Shown: positions 19,301 to 27,973, counted from the stretch's first letter. The stretch: 52,999 nt of DNA from Bryobacterales bacterium (GCA_028819255.1 JAPPMB010000138.1:1-52999); one strand, 5' to 3'. Translations and numbers: made by a program. Notes: generated from the letters alone by a model not told the origin.

Positions 19301-20015
19301 GGTCCTGCAGGTCGTCGGCTCCGTCAGGATGCAGATCGTGGCGCGTTCGCTGGGATCGGACGGCAACGAGATCCCGTACGGCGTCGAGGTCTCCCCGAAC
19401 GCGGGGATCGTGGCCACCACGAACCGCGAGCACGGCTTGCTCGAGGACGGCAACACCCCTCCGGTGGTCATCCTCAAGGCCCGCGAGGCCGGCAAGCAGG
19501 GCAACGACATCAGCTACGCGGCCCAGGGCACCGAAGTGCCCCAGGACGACCCGACGACGCCCGACACCAACGAGCGGACGGAAGCCACGGTACTGCTGAC
19601 GCTGTCGGCCCGGGGCTCGCACCTGTGCTGCGGCAACGAGCCGTATTCCCCGATCACGCCCGAGAACCCCCTGGTGCCCGGGGAGCTGATCATCGTCTTC
19701 GGCACCGGCCTGGGCCTCACCGACAACCAGGAGGCGGTCGCAACGGGGATGCCGACGGCGGCGGGCACCGTGGCCAACGTCCCGCTGGTTTCGGACGACT
19801 TCGTCTCCTCGCAGTTCGGGGGACGCACCGCCCAGGTCGAGTTCGTGGGCCTGATGGAGGGCTCCGTGGGCGTCTACCAGGTCAACCTGCGGACCAACAC
19901 GGATCTGAACGACAATCCTTCCACGCCGCTGTGGATCGCGCAGGGCCTGTTCATCAGCAACGTGATCTCCCTGCCTGTGAAGAACCTCGTTCCGCGGCCG
20001 CCGACCTCGTTCTAG
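16350..20015 (+). CDS. Secreted NHL-type beta-propeller protein with a split Solibacter C-terminal domain
   Basis: The 1221-residue protein has a Sec signal (residues 1-25, ending ARG-QEQ). From about 35 to 475 there are propeller blades with the recurring pattern 'VADTxNNRVLLWNTxP ... DVVLGQPDF', as in NHL-repeat proteins. From about 500 to 690 two copies of a small module appear (IKITIDGRELFYTT and VTLDIGGRTYSYTVPEGD). Then comes the first half of the Solibacter C-terminal domain (LPPGTIASIFGRGLAD ... INFQVPWELEG, about 720-840). Two more module copies (RIVVNGREYYYR and VTITIRDRPYSYTLTEDD, about 865-1040) separate it from the second half (PLVPGELIIVFGTGLGL ... VGVYQVNL, about 1105-1215). 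It is probably an extracellular or surface protein of unknown ligand. GAGGA lies just before the ATG. Confidence 0.88.
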   Translation: MRFDRFLAGAACALALVQGPEAARGQEQLEPVWVTNHGARLVIGQVSFTRQDPHSSRSVLGAAQGVAYAGNRLFVADGNRLGALPVNNRILIYENVSSFIPRPDALLPQHKPCPACVGLPDTVLGQPDFDATDASDLPDTPGLNNPSAVHSDGIRLAVADTNNNRVLLWNTIPATNGVEPDVVLGQSDFSGRFPETSATGMRGPQGVWLDGGRLFVADTQNSRVLVWNTVPTSNAQTPDIVLGQPDLDTRHSPDLREGVYDPDEKHMLDPVSVTVSGGRMFVADLGFNRVLVFNSVPTQSFAPADVAIGQPDFSSSAPNNSEALCDPLGPLDDDGSRSENETPPTNVPLAVPLPPQRGDIDPDVDRFPRRCAGTLNFPRFALPVDGKLFVADAGNDRILVYDSIPTQHGAKADLVIGQPNFVQLTESEGPGSIRSPAAMAYDGENLYVADPFTRRILVFTRGLDLIGPEGARNAAAVRIHSRGHLEFDQELPIDISDTDVDESQQAPRLPGGEEIKITIDGRELFYTTVEGETAEDVRDKVADIINAEADLPVTSYPSLGVGRHATGTIRFGGEARQGDEVTLDIGGRTYSYTVPEGDIPERFVDRLNYIVDIAAGGDPDVIVERKIDQIETLELVHRSVGPIGNSLPFSISITPGSPTTTEVSGSTLSRGKVSYRANLVAKREGPQGNWTQVELRNSGTELDAKTSGSRLTGGSDARDLPPGTIASIFGRGLADEAASIEEGVGLPTELAGVQVMANGRLAPLLMVSEEQINFQVPWELEGTGYSFYVRRIMPDGSVRVSAAKANQSVRAAPGLFAVPGAEPRLGMAIHATGIAQGTIAVTVPDRPRDDDPNNDDTENRQLTQEGADGRIVVNGREYYYRSPGDEGPEQIRDRFIELVNAGDGDPDVIAEAGTVGFFSARADVEFEGEPMAGDTVTITIRDRPYSYTLTEDDAADEDTALLIMRNILVRSVNAGVGDPEVTARVLQVVGSVRMQIVARSLGSDGNEIPYGVEVSPNAGIVATTNREHGLLEDGNTPPVVILKAREAGKQGNDISYAAQGTEVPQDDPTTPDTNERTEATVLLTLSARGSHLCCGNEPYSPITPENPLVPGELIIVFGTGLGLTDNQEAVATGMPTAAGTVANVPLVSDDFVSSQFGGRTAQVEFVGLMEGSVGVYQVNLRTNTDLNDNPSTPLWIAQGLFISNVISLPVKNLVPRPPTSF

Positions 20016-20147
20016 GCGGGTGCCGGACGCGGCGCAAGGGAAGGTTCCCCGAATCGCGGCCGGGGGGACGGCTGCTTCGCGGAGACTCGCCCGAGGGGGC
20101 AGGCCCGCGCTCCGGAGGCCGTTCCTGGGAGAACGTCCGGACCGGCC

Positions 20148-21587
20148 TCAGATGTGCCACTCCATCACGTCGCCGTTCAGCCTTGTCTTGACCCTGCGGG
20201 CCCCCTGCCTTGGCTCCGCCTTGTCCTTCGACCAGTCCTCCAGGATCCGCCGCAGGGCACGGACAAGGTCCGGCCGATCGCCGGACCGGTCGGTCGACTC
20301 TCCCGGATCCTCCTGCACGTCGTAGAGCCTCGCCGGCCCGCTGCCGGAGACGAGCAGTTTCCACGGACCCCGGCGCACCGCGGCATTGGGGCCCGAGCGC
20401 CAGACGAGGCTGGCGTGGGGCGGCCCGTCCAGCTCGCCGAGCAGGTGCGGCAGCAGGCTGACCCCGTCCGCACCGTACCTGCCGGCGTCGGCGCCCGCGG
20501 CGTCCAGGGCCGTCGGGAAGATGTCGAGGGAACTGACGGCCTGCCCGTATCTGGCGCCGCCCGGAATGTGCCCCTTCCATTGCAGGACGTACGGGACTCG
20601 GATGCCTCCCTCGTAGAGGTTGCGCTTGTGGCCGATCAGCGGGAAGTTGCGCCTGCCGTCGATGTCGCTCCCCTTGGCGGCGCCGTTGTCGCTGGTGAAG
20701 ATCACGAGAGTGCGGTCCTCCAGGCCGTGCCTTCGCAGCTCGGCCAGCACCGCGCCCACCCAATCGTCGAGTGCGCTGATCATCGCGGCGTAGATGCGCT
20801 GGGTCTCGTTCGCGATTCCCGGGAAGCGCCGGTAGTACCGGTCGATCGTCTGGATGGGTCCGTGCGGGGCGTGGAAGGCCAGGTAGAGAAAGAATGGCCG
20901 GTCCCTGTTGCGCCCGATGAAGCGCACGCCCTCCCTGCCCAGACGGTCAGTGAGGTATTCGTTCATGGGAACCCGCTTCCTGCCCTGGACGAGGCCGCGG
21001 TGCCGCCCCGTGGAGTCCGGGTCGCCGGAATCCTCGTGGCCCGGTGCGATGCGGGCGTCCGGCCAGTCCGGATCCACGAAGCGCGAGCCCGAAGGCATTC
21101 CGAGGAAGGAATCGAAGCCGCGGTCCAGCGGGTGGTAGCCGTCGTCCATTCCCAGCTGCCACTTGCCGACTGCGCCGGTGGCGTAGCCCGCACGCTTCAG
21201 CGCCGTCGCGATCGTCGTCTCCCGCCGCGGCAGGGACTTGCGCGGCGCTCCGACGGGTCCCTCGGTCTGGGAGTTGAGCTCCTTGCCCCAGCGCTGCTGG
21301 TACCTCCCTGTCATCAGCGCCGGCCGCGACGGGTTGCAGACCGGCGCGGTCATGTAGCCGGAGGTGAAGCCGACCCCGCTGGCTGCGATCGAGTCGATGT
21401 TCGGGGTGGGAATGTCCCCCCCGTACCACGAGACGCTGCCGTAGCCGAGGTCGTCGGCGAGTATGACGACGATGTTGGGCTTCTGGAGCCCGGGGCGGTC
21501 CTGTGCGGCCGCGCATGCGAGGCATGCAAGGACACACGCCGGGGTCCGGGCCAGCAATCTCCCGGCGAGAACGGCAGCGGAATTCAC
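20148..21587 (-). CDS. Secreted type I sulfatase
   Basis: Type I sulfatases hydrolyse sulfate esters with a formylglycine made from Cys or Ser in C/S-x-P-S-R. The 479-residue protein has this site as VCNPSRPALMTGRY, the metal-site start PNIVVILADDLGYG, GKWQLG, HAPHGP and FTSDNGAAKG, which carries the Asp-Asn metal ligands. The N-terminal 35 residues (LLARTPACVLACLACAAAQ) form an export signal, so it works outside the cytoplasm and needs a formylglycine-generating enzyme or anSME that is not in this window. The GTG start at 21587 has GGGAGGGG upstream, better than the in-frame ATG at 21752. Its substrate is unknown; the sulfatase remnants at 32.6 and 37.3 kb show further family members once lived here. 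Confidence 0.9.
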   Translation of the reverse strand: MNSAAVLAGRLLARTPACVLACLACAAAQDRPGLQKPNIVVILADDLGYGSVSWYGGDIPTPNIDSIAASGVGFTSGYMTAPVCNPSRPALMTGRYQQRWGKELNSQTEGPVGAPRKSLPRRETTIATALKRAGYATGAVGKWQLGMDDGYHPLDRGFDSFLGMPSGSRFVDPDWPDARIAPGHEDSGDPDSTGRHRGLVQGRKRVPMNEYLTDRLGREGVRFIGRNRDRPFFLYLAFHAPHGPIQTIDRYYRRFPGIANETQRIYAAMISALDDWVGAVLAELRRHGLEDRTLVIFTSDNGAAKGSDIDGRRNFPLIGHKRNLYEGGIRVPYVLQWKGHIPGGARYGQAVSSLDIFPTALDAAGADAGRYGADGVSLLPHLLGELDGPPHASLVWRSGPNAAVRRGPWKLLVSGSGPARLYDVQEDPGESTDRSGDRPDLVRALRRILEDWSKDKAEPRQGARRVKTRLNGDVMEWHI

Positions 21588-21702
21588 TGCGCCCCTCCCC
21601 GCCCAGCGGCGAGCTCGAGGACCGTGTTCGGCATCGAGCGCCGGTACTCCTCGTTGTTCGTGTACTGATTGCATAGCTTCATGTCGTCGTTGATCACGGA
21701 TG

Positions 21703-21933
21703 TCAAGACCACAATCCGAGTTCGCGGAAGAGTTCCTCGACGGGCGTTTCACAGTGCCGTGCTGCCCGCTTCAGAATCATGGACCGCGTCTTGATTCTGA
21801 CAGACGCGTACAACGGCATCACTTCGCGATGCTTCCCGCGGACCTTTGTCGCGATTCGAACGAGGGAGCCTCGTTGGCGAATGGTCTCGCAGCCGACGCG
21901 TCGCAGCGCCCGTCGGAGAGCTGCGACCTGCAC
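21703..21933 (-). CDS. HicA-like toxin remnant lacking the catalytic His
   Basis: Read leftward from a GTG at 21933 the frame gives LRRALRRVGCETIRQRGSLVRI, then MPLYASVRIKTRSMILKRA and VEELFRELG. This matches the HicA/YcfA layout (helix, 'xRQRGSH', strand, 'tLraILrqag..eEFl'). HicA toxins cleave mRNA with the His of GSH; here the residue is Leu, so the product should be inactive. No HicB partner is visible on either side. A longer frame exists from 22023. The match is moderate and rests on spacing as much as on identity. The VapBC pair lies 286 bases away on the other strand. Confidence 0.4.
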   Translation of the reverse strand: MQVAALRRALRRVGCETIRQRGSLVRIATKVRGKHREVMPLYASVRIKTRSMILKRAARHCETPVEELFRELGLWS

Positions 21934-22218
21934 GCACCCAGCAGTCCAGGCATCCCGTGTTCGTTGGCGAGAACTGCCGGAACCGGCGATGCCGGGCGTG
22001 TGCACCACGGTCTGGCCGCGCATGCATCGCCGGGCTGCAGCGCTGACCGGGACGTCAAGGGCCTGAGCGGCGTGTGCCGACTAGCGCCAGCGGCGAAGCG
22101 AGACTCAACGGGCTGCGACCGGAGGTGGATCCGGGAAACTGGCAACTGACGCCGGCAATCTGTGCCAGACATGATTGCCAGCGAGTCTTCTGGCCTGTGC
22201 TATGGTACGAGTGCTTTC

Positions 22219-22425
22219 ATGCAAGCGCGACAAAAGATCACTGTCCACGTGCCGGTCAGGCTCTTGTCCAGCGCGATGGAGGCAACGGGTGAAGGTGTCA
22301 CAGCAACTGTTCGCGAAGGGCTGCGAATGGTGGCAACCCGCTCTGCATACCAGCGGCTCAGGGAACTCCGGGGCAAGGTTGACTTTTCGATCGATCTTGA
22401 GCGACTACGAGAGGACCGCCGTTGA
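22219..22425 (+). CDS. VapB-like antitoxin
   Basis: The 68-residue protein begins MQARQKITVHVPVRLLSSAM and continues VTATVREGLRMVATRSAYQRL, the strand-helix-helix of an N-terminal DNA-binding dimer. It ends LRGKVDFSIDLERLREDRR. The phrase 'L(R)ELRGKVDF.iDL..LREDR' is typical of antitoxins that sit before PIN toxins, and its acidic tail is the part that fills the toxin active site. It should repress the operon and block VapC. The start is chosen where the fold begins. The leader is short, and TATGGT at 22201-22206 could be a -10, so the message may be nearly leaderless. It overlaps the toxin gene by 4 bases. Confidence 0.75.
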   Translation: MQARQKITVHVPVRLLSSAMEATGEGVTATVREGLRMVATRSAYQRLRELRGKVDFSIDLERLREDRR

Positions 22426-22796
22426 TCGCAGCCGACTCAAGCACGTTGATCGCCTTCTTCCAAGGTGACGACGGTCATGACGTTGATCTTCTTGACAAGG
22501 CATTAGAGGCGGCCCAGGTTGTGTTGCCCCCCGTGGTTCTCGCGGAAGTGCTCAGCGACCCTTGGCTGCGGTCCGACTTCGCGGACCTCATCCGGTTGAT
22601 ACCCGTCTTGGAGATCCGATCAGGCTACTGGGAACGGGCCGCATCGACCAGGGCCCGGATCCTGTCGCGACGCCTGCGAGCAAGACTGGCCGACAGTTTG
22701 ATCAGCCAATCGTGCCTCGACCACGAGACGCCCCTGATCACGAGAGACAGGGACTTCCGCCACTTTGCCGAATTCGCCGGACTGCAGCTCGCTTGA
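22422..22796 (+). CDS. VapC-type PIN-domain toxin
   Basis: PIN toxins are Mg-dependent ribonucleases that cut tRNA or rRNA when free of antitoxin. The 124-residue protein shows the acidic site: Asp5 (IAADSSTLIAFFQG), Glu42 (VLAEVLSD), Asp91 (RLADSLISQSCLD) and Asp109/Asp111 (LITRDRDFRHFAEFAGL). Length and order match VapC, and all four positions are kept, so it should be active. The start is TTG at 22422, overlapping the antitoxin stop as TTGA, with GAGGA 6 bases upstream; this ties its translation to that of the antitoxin. Confidence 0.85.
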   Translation: MIAADSSTLIAFFQGDDGHDVDLLDKALEAAQVVLPPVVLAEVLSDPWLRSDFADLIRLIPVLEIRSGYWERAASTRARILSRRLRARLADSLISQSCLDHETPLITRDRDFRHFAEFAGLQLA

Positions 22797-23616
22797 CGAT
22801 CCCGGAAATCGCATCGGATTGTGCTCGGCGGCGATTGCCCGGCCCGTCTGCGGGATCCATGCGCGGGACGACGGTTCGGGTGTAGGGGGCCCGCCCGGGC
22901 AACTCTGCGGTCCGGCCTGCCAGCCCCACTTGGATTCGCCGCCCGATCCATATGCAGGAATCTTCGGTCTCGCGGGAGCCTCGGGTGGCTTCGCGACGGA
23001 CGCGCCATCTCACACACCGCCTGCGTGATCCGGAGGCGGGCAGTCGCGTGTCCTTCCACGGGTTGGCACGGCCGCTGAGGACGACGCCAGCGAGGTGGGG
23101 CAATTCCGGTGTGAGTTGGCGGGGGGCGGGGGCGAGCTGATCGCGCTCCGGATGTTCGACCCTGTGGCGACGCACCCAGCCCGTCTCCCGCGAAGGGATT
23201 CCTGCATGCCGACGAAGCGAAGGACGGGTGGGACAGGCTTGCGCACTCCGCGAGCTGAGATCGACGCCTGCCCGATCGAGGCACTCGCACTCCCCTCTCC
23301 GAGCCAGGCGACCACGCCCGGCCGTCACGATCGCGGCGTTGACGAGATGCAACGGCGTGGTCGGGGGTGACAGGTGCACGGAGGCCCCTTCTTCGCTATC
23401 GAGGATTATCCCGGTGGTCGCCGAGTGTAGCGACACCCGTCTGATAGCGTCTCCGAGCTGCCTGCGCGTTGGCGGAGAATCGCGTCAGAGGCTGCCCAGC
23501 AGTCGTGGAGGCTCTCGGCATCGACTGCCCATCCGCCGACGCAATTCGCCGAATTTCTGTGGGGGGATGGAGGGCAAGATGCTGCTCGGAGCGGTGCGCT
23601 GCGAGCAGTTCCAGAG
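22797..23616. other. Long non-coding stretch
   Basis: I find no reading frame with recognisable protein features in either direction here. It lies between a toxin-antitoxin pair and a transposon-related remnant and is probably decayed accessory DNA. Confidence 0.45.
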
Positions 23617-23874
23617 GCCCTGCTGGGCGCACGGGCGGCGCCGTCGCTGGCATTCAAGGGCGCCGCCTGGAAGCCTGGTCGCATGCCCTACGATCTGCAG
23701 CGCCCGCGCCTGCGTGGCCTGATCGAGCGCATCCCGCGAACGCGGCGCTTCCCCCTCACCCAGTGCGGCCTGCGCGCCGCGCCGTGCTTCCATCGCATCA
23801 AAGCCCGGCTCCCACGCCCGGCTCCCTCGGTGGTCGTTGAAGAGCACCCCACGAACCCTGCGCCCCTCCGATAG
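23617..23874 (+). pseudogene. Remnant of an IS-associated protein (tentative)
   Basis: The frame reads GRMPYDLQRPRLRGLIERIP, then RRFPLTQCGLRAAPCFHRI and ARLPRPAPSV. It resembles, from memory, the conserved 'YDLRRLRLHGLIERIPxTxRYxLTxxGLRxALFxTRxYARLLRP' C-terminal segment of proteins found with insertion sequences in many bacteria. The upstream part of that protein is not found in frame, so only a C-terminal scrap remains. The match is by eye and the class of element is not certain. Confidence 0.4.
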
Positions 23875-23932
23875 GCCGTTCCCGAGTTGGCCGCGGGGCC
23901 GATCACCCTGAAAAGGCCGCCCGGTCGCCGTG

Positions 23933-23938
23933 TATACT
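23933..23938 (+). promoter_or_regulatory. Possible -10 element upstream of the first DUF1592 gene
   Basis: TATACT at 23933-23938, about 47 bases before the ATG at 23985. The best -35 candidate (CTGAAA) would leave a 19-base spacer, so this is weak. Confidence 0.3.
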
Positions 23939-23984
23939 CGACTCAACTGCAAAGGCTGGCGCCAGACAAGGTGTCTCGGGATTC

Positions 23985-26681
23985 ATGAACCAACTACAGA
24001 CTTGCGCTTGCCGCCAGACGCTGCTTCAGTCCCCGGACACAGCGAGTCGCTTTAGATTCGCCGCTCGGCGCCGCATGGCAGCCGCCGTCGTTGGCCTGTC
24101 GGCCTTCTTCGGCGTCGGCCAGGGACTTGGCGCAGATCCGAAAAGGGATTCATTGCGCACAGAAGAGGCAAGAACTGTCGCCACTTTTGTCAAGAGCAAG
24201 TGCCTCAGCTGTCACAATTCAACCGTTCCTAGCGGCGGCCATGACTTCGACGCTTTACCGTGGGATCCTCGGAGCTTGCAAAACCGAGAACATTGGGCGC
24301 GGGTCTACGATCGGATCGCACTGCGAGAAATGCCCCCTGAGCCTGTCTCGCTGACCGACGGAGAGCGCGGCGCTTTCCTTGCCCTCTTGGGAGGAGCCCT
24401 TCACCGTGAAGGCGTATCGGAAATCGCGGCCCGAGGCCGGAGATCGTTGCGGCGGCTCAATCGCAGCGAGTTCGAATGGAATCTGCGAGATCTCTTTGAG
24501 TCACCCCATCTTGACGTACGAAGCCGTCTGCCGGAAGACCGAACCAACAATGGGTTCAACAAGTCTGCAGACTCTCTGGACATGTCTCACGTCCAGTTAT
24601 CGGCCTATCTGGACGCAACCAAGAGCGCACTGCTCCAAGCTGTCGCTCCCGGACCTGCCCCTTTCGCGAGTACGCGGTACTTCGCTTTGGCTACGCGAAT
24701 GTTCGCGACCGCGCAAACCTATGGCGGGCCGGAGGCGATGTTCTACGCCCGTGACTCCATCATGCTGCCTATCGCCCCCGATGAGCTAGAAGCGATCCGC
24801 GGAGCAGACAGCCACGACGAGTCCGTGGAGCTAGCACTGTTTCGCTCCGCAGGTTGGCCGTACTATGGCTATCCCGATGGCTTCCTGGCAAAACTCCCGG
24901 GCGAATACAGAGTTCGATTCGAAGCGCGAGCGGTTACACAAGTCAGAGACTTCCGACTCAGGCCGTCACCCGGACCGGTTCCCATGACGTTTCGGGCGCG
25001 CAAACCCTCTGGGCCTGACGTCTCCGGCGACGTACGGGCAACTGGAGGGCTTATCGACGTTCAACCGCAAACGGCGGTTTATGAAACAACAGTCCGAATG
25101 GCGGCAGGAGAAACGATTGAGTACAGCCTGCTGGGGCTACCCGTCCCGCAACCGAACGTAAGGAATATCGCGCCCACCTACTATGACTTCCCTCCAATGC
25201 TTGAGGGGGGGCATCCAGGAGTTGCATTCCGCTGGATCGAGATCACAGGGCCGGTCTCGTCTTCGCGATGGCCTCCTGCGTCACATCGAGTTCTGTTCGG
25301 TGACTTGCCCATCCGGTCGCGACCCGTCAAAGTCGCCGAGCAAAGTCTGAATGTGGAGGTTATCCCCCGCGATCCAACCAGAGACGCCATACGTTTGCTT
25401 GAACGGTTTGCTCAGCAGGCTGGCCATGCGCCGGTCCCGGACGCAGCGCTTAAGGTTTTTCAGGATCTAGTTCTCGAGAAACTCGCAGCGGGAGATTCGT
25501 TTGGCGAGGCAGTGTTGGCCGGATACCAGGCGTTTCTTTGCTCAGGACACTTCCTTTATCTACCGGAGCCCCATGACCCCAGGGACCATTTCGCCCTAGC
25601 TTCGCGACTGTCCCATTTTCTGTGGAACTCGCGCCCAGATGACGAGTTGCAGGAGGCTGCGCGAGCAGGGAAGCTTCGCTCCGCCGCGATCCTTCGTGAG
25701 CAAACGGAGCGTCTGATAGATAGTCCCCGGTTCGCGAGGTTTGTCGACAATTTTCTTGACTACTGGCTTGATCTGAAGGATCTTCATCGGGATGATCCAG
25801 ATATTCGCTTGTATCCAGAATACCGCTTTAGTGATTATCTGGTTGACTCCATGGAACGTGAAACGAAGGCTGCCTTCACTGAGCTGATCCGAAAGAACCT
25901 GCCCATAACCTTCCTCATTGACTCCGACGTGATTTATGTGAACGACCGTCTGGCGAGTCACTATGGGCTGCCCCCGGTTGTTGGATCGGCCATCCGCAGA
26001 ACCCCTGTCCCGCCCTCAAGTCCCTACGGAGGTTTCCTTACGCAGGCAGCCGTGCAAAAGGTGACTTCGAACGGCACCACAACATCCCCCGTCATCCGGG
26101 GGGCGTGGGTAATGGACCGGCTGCTCGGAGATCCGCCGCCGCCCCCACCTTCTTCAGTGCCAACGGTCGAACCGGACGTACGCGGTGCAAAGACGATAAG
26201 AGAGATCCTAGCGCTGCACGCCCAGTCTCCGTCGTGCTCGGGCTGCCACGCGCGATTCGACCCAATTGGCATGGCCCTCGAGAACTTCGACGTCATGGGG
26301 TCATGGCGACAGTACTACCGCGGCCTCGAGGAAGGCATCTTGGTCACTGGTATAGACCGAGCCGGCCACGATTACTCCTACAGAGTCGCTGAACCCGTTG
26401 ATTCCACCGGCAAACTGCTGGACGGGCGAGAATTTCGCGACGTGCGCCAGCTCAAATCCCTGTTGATTCAGAATCCCCGTCCGCTAGCACGCAATCTTCT
26501 AGAGAGATTCGCTGTTTACGCCATCGGCACTCCGGTTCGATTCTCTGACCGTCGCGAAATTGACGAGATCCTCGACCGATGCGCACCAGCCGGGTACCGC
26601 GTCCGTGACCTCGTGCGAGGGCTTGTCCTGAGCAGAATCTTTCTTGGTCCGACCGGGACCGACGAGGAGGAACGGTCATGA
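23985..26681 (+). CDS. Exported DUF1592-family cytochrome-like protein, copy 1
   Basis: The 898-residue protein has the order DUF1587-DUF1595-DUF1592-DUF1588-DUF1585 seen in Planctomycetes, Acidobacteria and relatives. An N-terminal hydrophobic segment (about residues 31-50) serves export. Two c-type haem motifs are present, CLSCH at 73-77 and CSGCH at 751-755, the second in the ALENFDVMGSWR context of DUF1588. RRLNRSEFEWNLRDLF (about 155) marks DUF1587, RLSHFLWNSRPDDEL (about 540) DUF1592, and STGKLLDGREFRDV (about 808) DUF1585. A redox role at the envelope is inferred; no substrate is known. It overlaps the DUF1552 gene by 4 bases. This gene and its partner are visibly less G+C-rich than their neighbours. 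No clear ribosome-binding site precedes the ATG. Confidence 0.88.
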   Translation: MNQLQTCACRQTLLQSPDTASRFRFAARRRMAAAVVGLSAFFGVGQGLGADPKRDSLRTEEARTVATFVKSKCLSCHNSTVPSGGHDFDALPWDPRSLQNREHWARVYDRIALREMPPEPVSLTDGERGAFLALLGGALHREGVSEIAARGRRSLRRLNRSEFEWNLRDLFESPHLDVRSRLPEDRTNNGFNKSADSLDMSHVQLSAYLDATKSALLQAVAPGPAPFASTRYFALATRMFATAQTYGGPEAMFYARDSIMLPIAPDELEAIRGADSHDESVELALFRSAGWPYYGYPDGFLAKLPGEYRVRFEARAVTQVRDFRLRPSPGPVPMTFRARKPSGPDVSGDVRATGGLIDVQPQTAVYETTVRMAAGETIEYSLLGLPVPQPNVRNIAPTYYDFPPMLEGGHPGVAFRWIEITGPVSSSRWPPASHRVLFGDLPIRSRPVKVAEQSLNVEVIPRDPTRDAIRLLERFAQQAGHAPVPDAALKVFQDLVLEKLAAGDSFGEAVLAGYQAFLCSGHFLYLPEPHDPRDHFALASRLSHFLWNSRPDDELQEAARAGKLRSAAILREQTERLIDSPRFARFVDNFLDYWLDLKDLHRDDPDIRLYPEYRFSDYLVDSMERETKAAFTELIRKNLPITFLIDSDVIYVNDRLASHYGLPPVVGSAIRRTPVPPSSPYGGFLTQAAVQKVTSNGTTTSPVIRGAWVMDRLLGDPPPPPPSSVPTVEPDVRGAKTIREILALHAQSPSCSGCHARFDPIGMALENFDVMGSWRQYYRGLEEGILVTGIDRAGHDYSYRVAEPVDSTGKLLDGREFRDVRQLKSLLIQNPRPLARNLLERFAVYAIGTPVRFSDRREIDEILDRCAPAGYRVRDLVRGLVLSRIFLGPTGTDEEERS

Positions 26682-27973
26682 GGGCTAGCTCGGTTTCTCG
26701 CCGCACAGTACTGCGGGGTCTCGGGGTCAGCCTGGCTCTCCCGCTCCTCGAGCGCATGGTTCCGGCTGCCGGTCGAGCTCAAGAAACCGCGAAGCCGCGC
26801 AGGATGCTTCTTATCAGCAACAATCTCGGAGTTCTGCCAGATCAGTTCTTCCCAATGGAAGCGGGCGCCGATTTTCGCATGTCTCCGTATTTGCAGTCTT
26901 TGGAAGAGCATCGTGAGGACTTCACTGTGTTCAGTGGCCTTTCACACCCAGGTGTGAGAGGAGGTCACTCTACGGAGAATTGTTTCCTGACCGCGGCAAA
27001 AGGGCCGACGCGGAGTGGATTTCGAAATCAAATATCGTTAGACCAGGTCGCTGCCGAGACTGTGGGGCATTTAACGCGGTTTCCTACTTTGAATCTAGGC
27101 GTCAATATCGTAAAGAGCTTTCGGAGCCTCTCCTGGACTCGTGGCGGAGCCTTGCTGCCAGCAGAGGATAAAGCGTCGGCGGTTTTTCGCAAGATGTTCG
27201 TCCAAGGCAGTCGCGAGGAGACCCAACAGCGTCTCCACGAACTAAGAACCGGGGGAAGCATTCTCGATGCGGTCGAGACCGACATGCATCAATTCGCTTC
27301 ACGCTTCGGAAAAGACGACCGACATCGGCTCGATCAGTACTTCACTTCAGTCCGCGCACTGGAGCAGCGGCTCCTGGTTGCAGGAGAATGGGAGAATAGG
27401 CCTAAACCGAAAATCGATCAGGAGCCGCCGAAGGACCCTGCCAGCAATGCGGAGTTCTTCGACAAGTACCGTTCGATGCTATCGATGGCCAAGTTAGCGC
27501 TTGAATCCGATTCAACGCGTATTGTGACGATCATGGTCGACGCGTTTGCAACGAACCGGTTCGAATTGGCTGACGGTGAATTGACCACCGATGGGTACCA
27601 CAATCTAAGTCACCACGGCCGCGCAGCGGAAAAAGTCCGTCAACTGGAGGAGGCGGATCGACGTCAAATGGCTCTGCTGGGCGAGCTCGTCAAGGAACTG
27701 GCGGTTTCGAACGACGGTTCAGGACGCCTCTTGGACAACACGATGTTGCTTTTCGGGAGCAACATGGGCGACGCGAACACTCACGACAATACGAATCTTC
27801 CCATCTTGCTTGTCGGCGGCGGGTTTCGCCACGGTCAGCACTTAGCGTTTAACCGTGACGCGAATACACCTCTTTGCAATCTATTTGTATCCATGCTTCA
27901 GCGGATGGATGTGGAAGTTGATGCTTTTGGGTCAAGTACCGGTTCGCTTGCTGGTCTTTCGTTCCGCGGCTGA
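26678..27973 (+). CDS. DUF1552 protein with Tat-type signal, copy 1
   Basis: DUF1552 proteins are exported partners of DUF1592 proteins, with unknown activity. The 431-residue product begins VSRRTVLRGLGVSLALPLLE, a twin-arginine signal. It then shows NNLGVLPDQFFP, FSGLSHPGVRGGHSTENCFLT, ISLDQVAAE, LESDSTRIVTIM, YHNLSHH, DNTMLLFGSNMGDANTHDNTN and LLVGGGFRHGQH. It is full length. Start and upstream stop overlap as ATGA, so translation is coupled to the DUF1592 gene. Base use matches that gene and not the regions around it, suggesting the pair came in together. Confidence 0.88.
   Translation: MRASSVSRRTVLRGLGVSLALPLLERMVPAAGRAQETAKPRRMLLISNNLGVLPDQFFPMEAGADFRMSPYLQSLEEHREDFTVFSGLSHPGVRGGHSTENCFLTAAKGPTRSGFRNQISLDQVAAETVGHLTRFPTLNLGVNIVKSFRSLSWTRGGALLPAEDKASAVFRKMFVQGSREETQQRLHELRTGGSILDAVETDMHQFASRFGKDDRHRLDQYFTSVRALEQRLLVAGEWENRPKPKIDQEPPKDPASNAEFFDKYRSMLSMAKLALESDSTRIVTIMVDAFATNRFELADGELTTDGYHNLSHHGRAAEKVRQLEEADRRQMALLGELVKELAVSNDGSGRLLDNTMLLFGSNMGDANTHDNTNLPILLVGGGFRHGQHLAFNRDANTPLCNLFVSMLQRMDVEVDAFGSSTGSLAGLSFRG

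Noticed and set aside
17331..19622. Long minus-strand open frame (763 codons) opposite the propeller-protein gene
   Set aside because: A shadow of G+C-rich codon bias; no motifs, and the plus strand has clear domains. The same holds for long frames opposite 3319-4902, 12050-14236 and 20154-21668.
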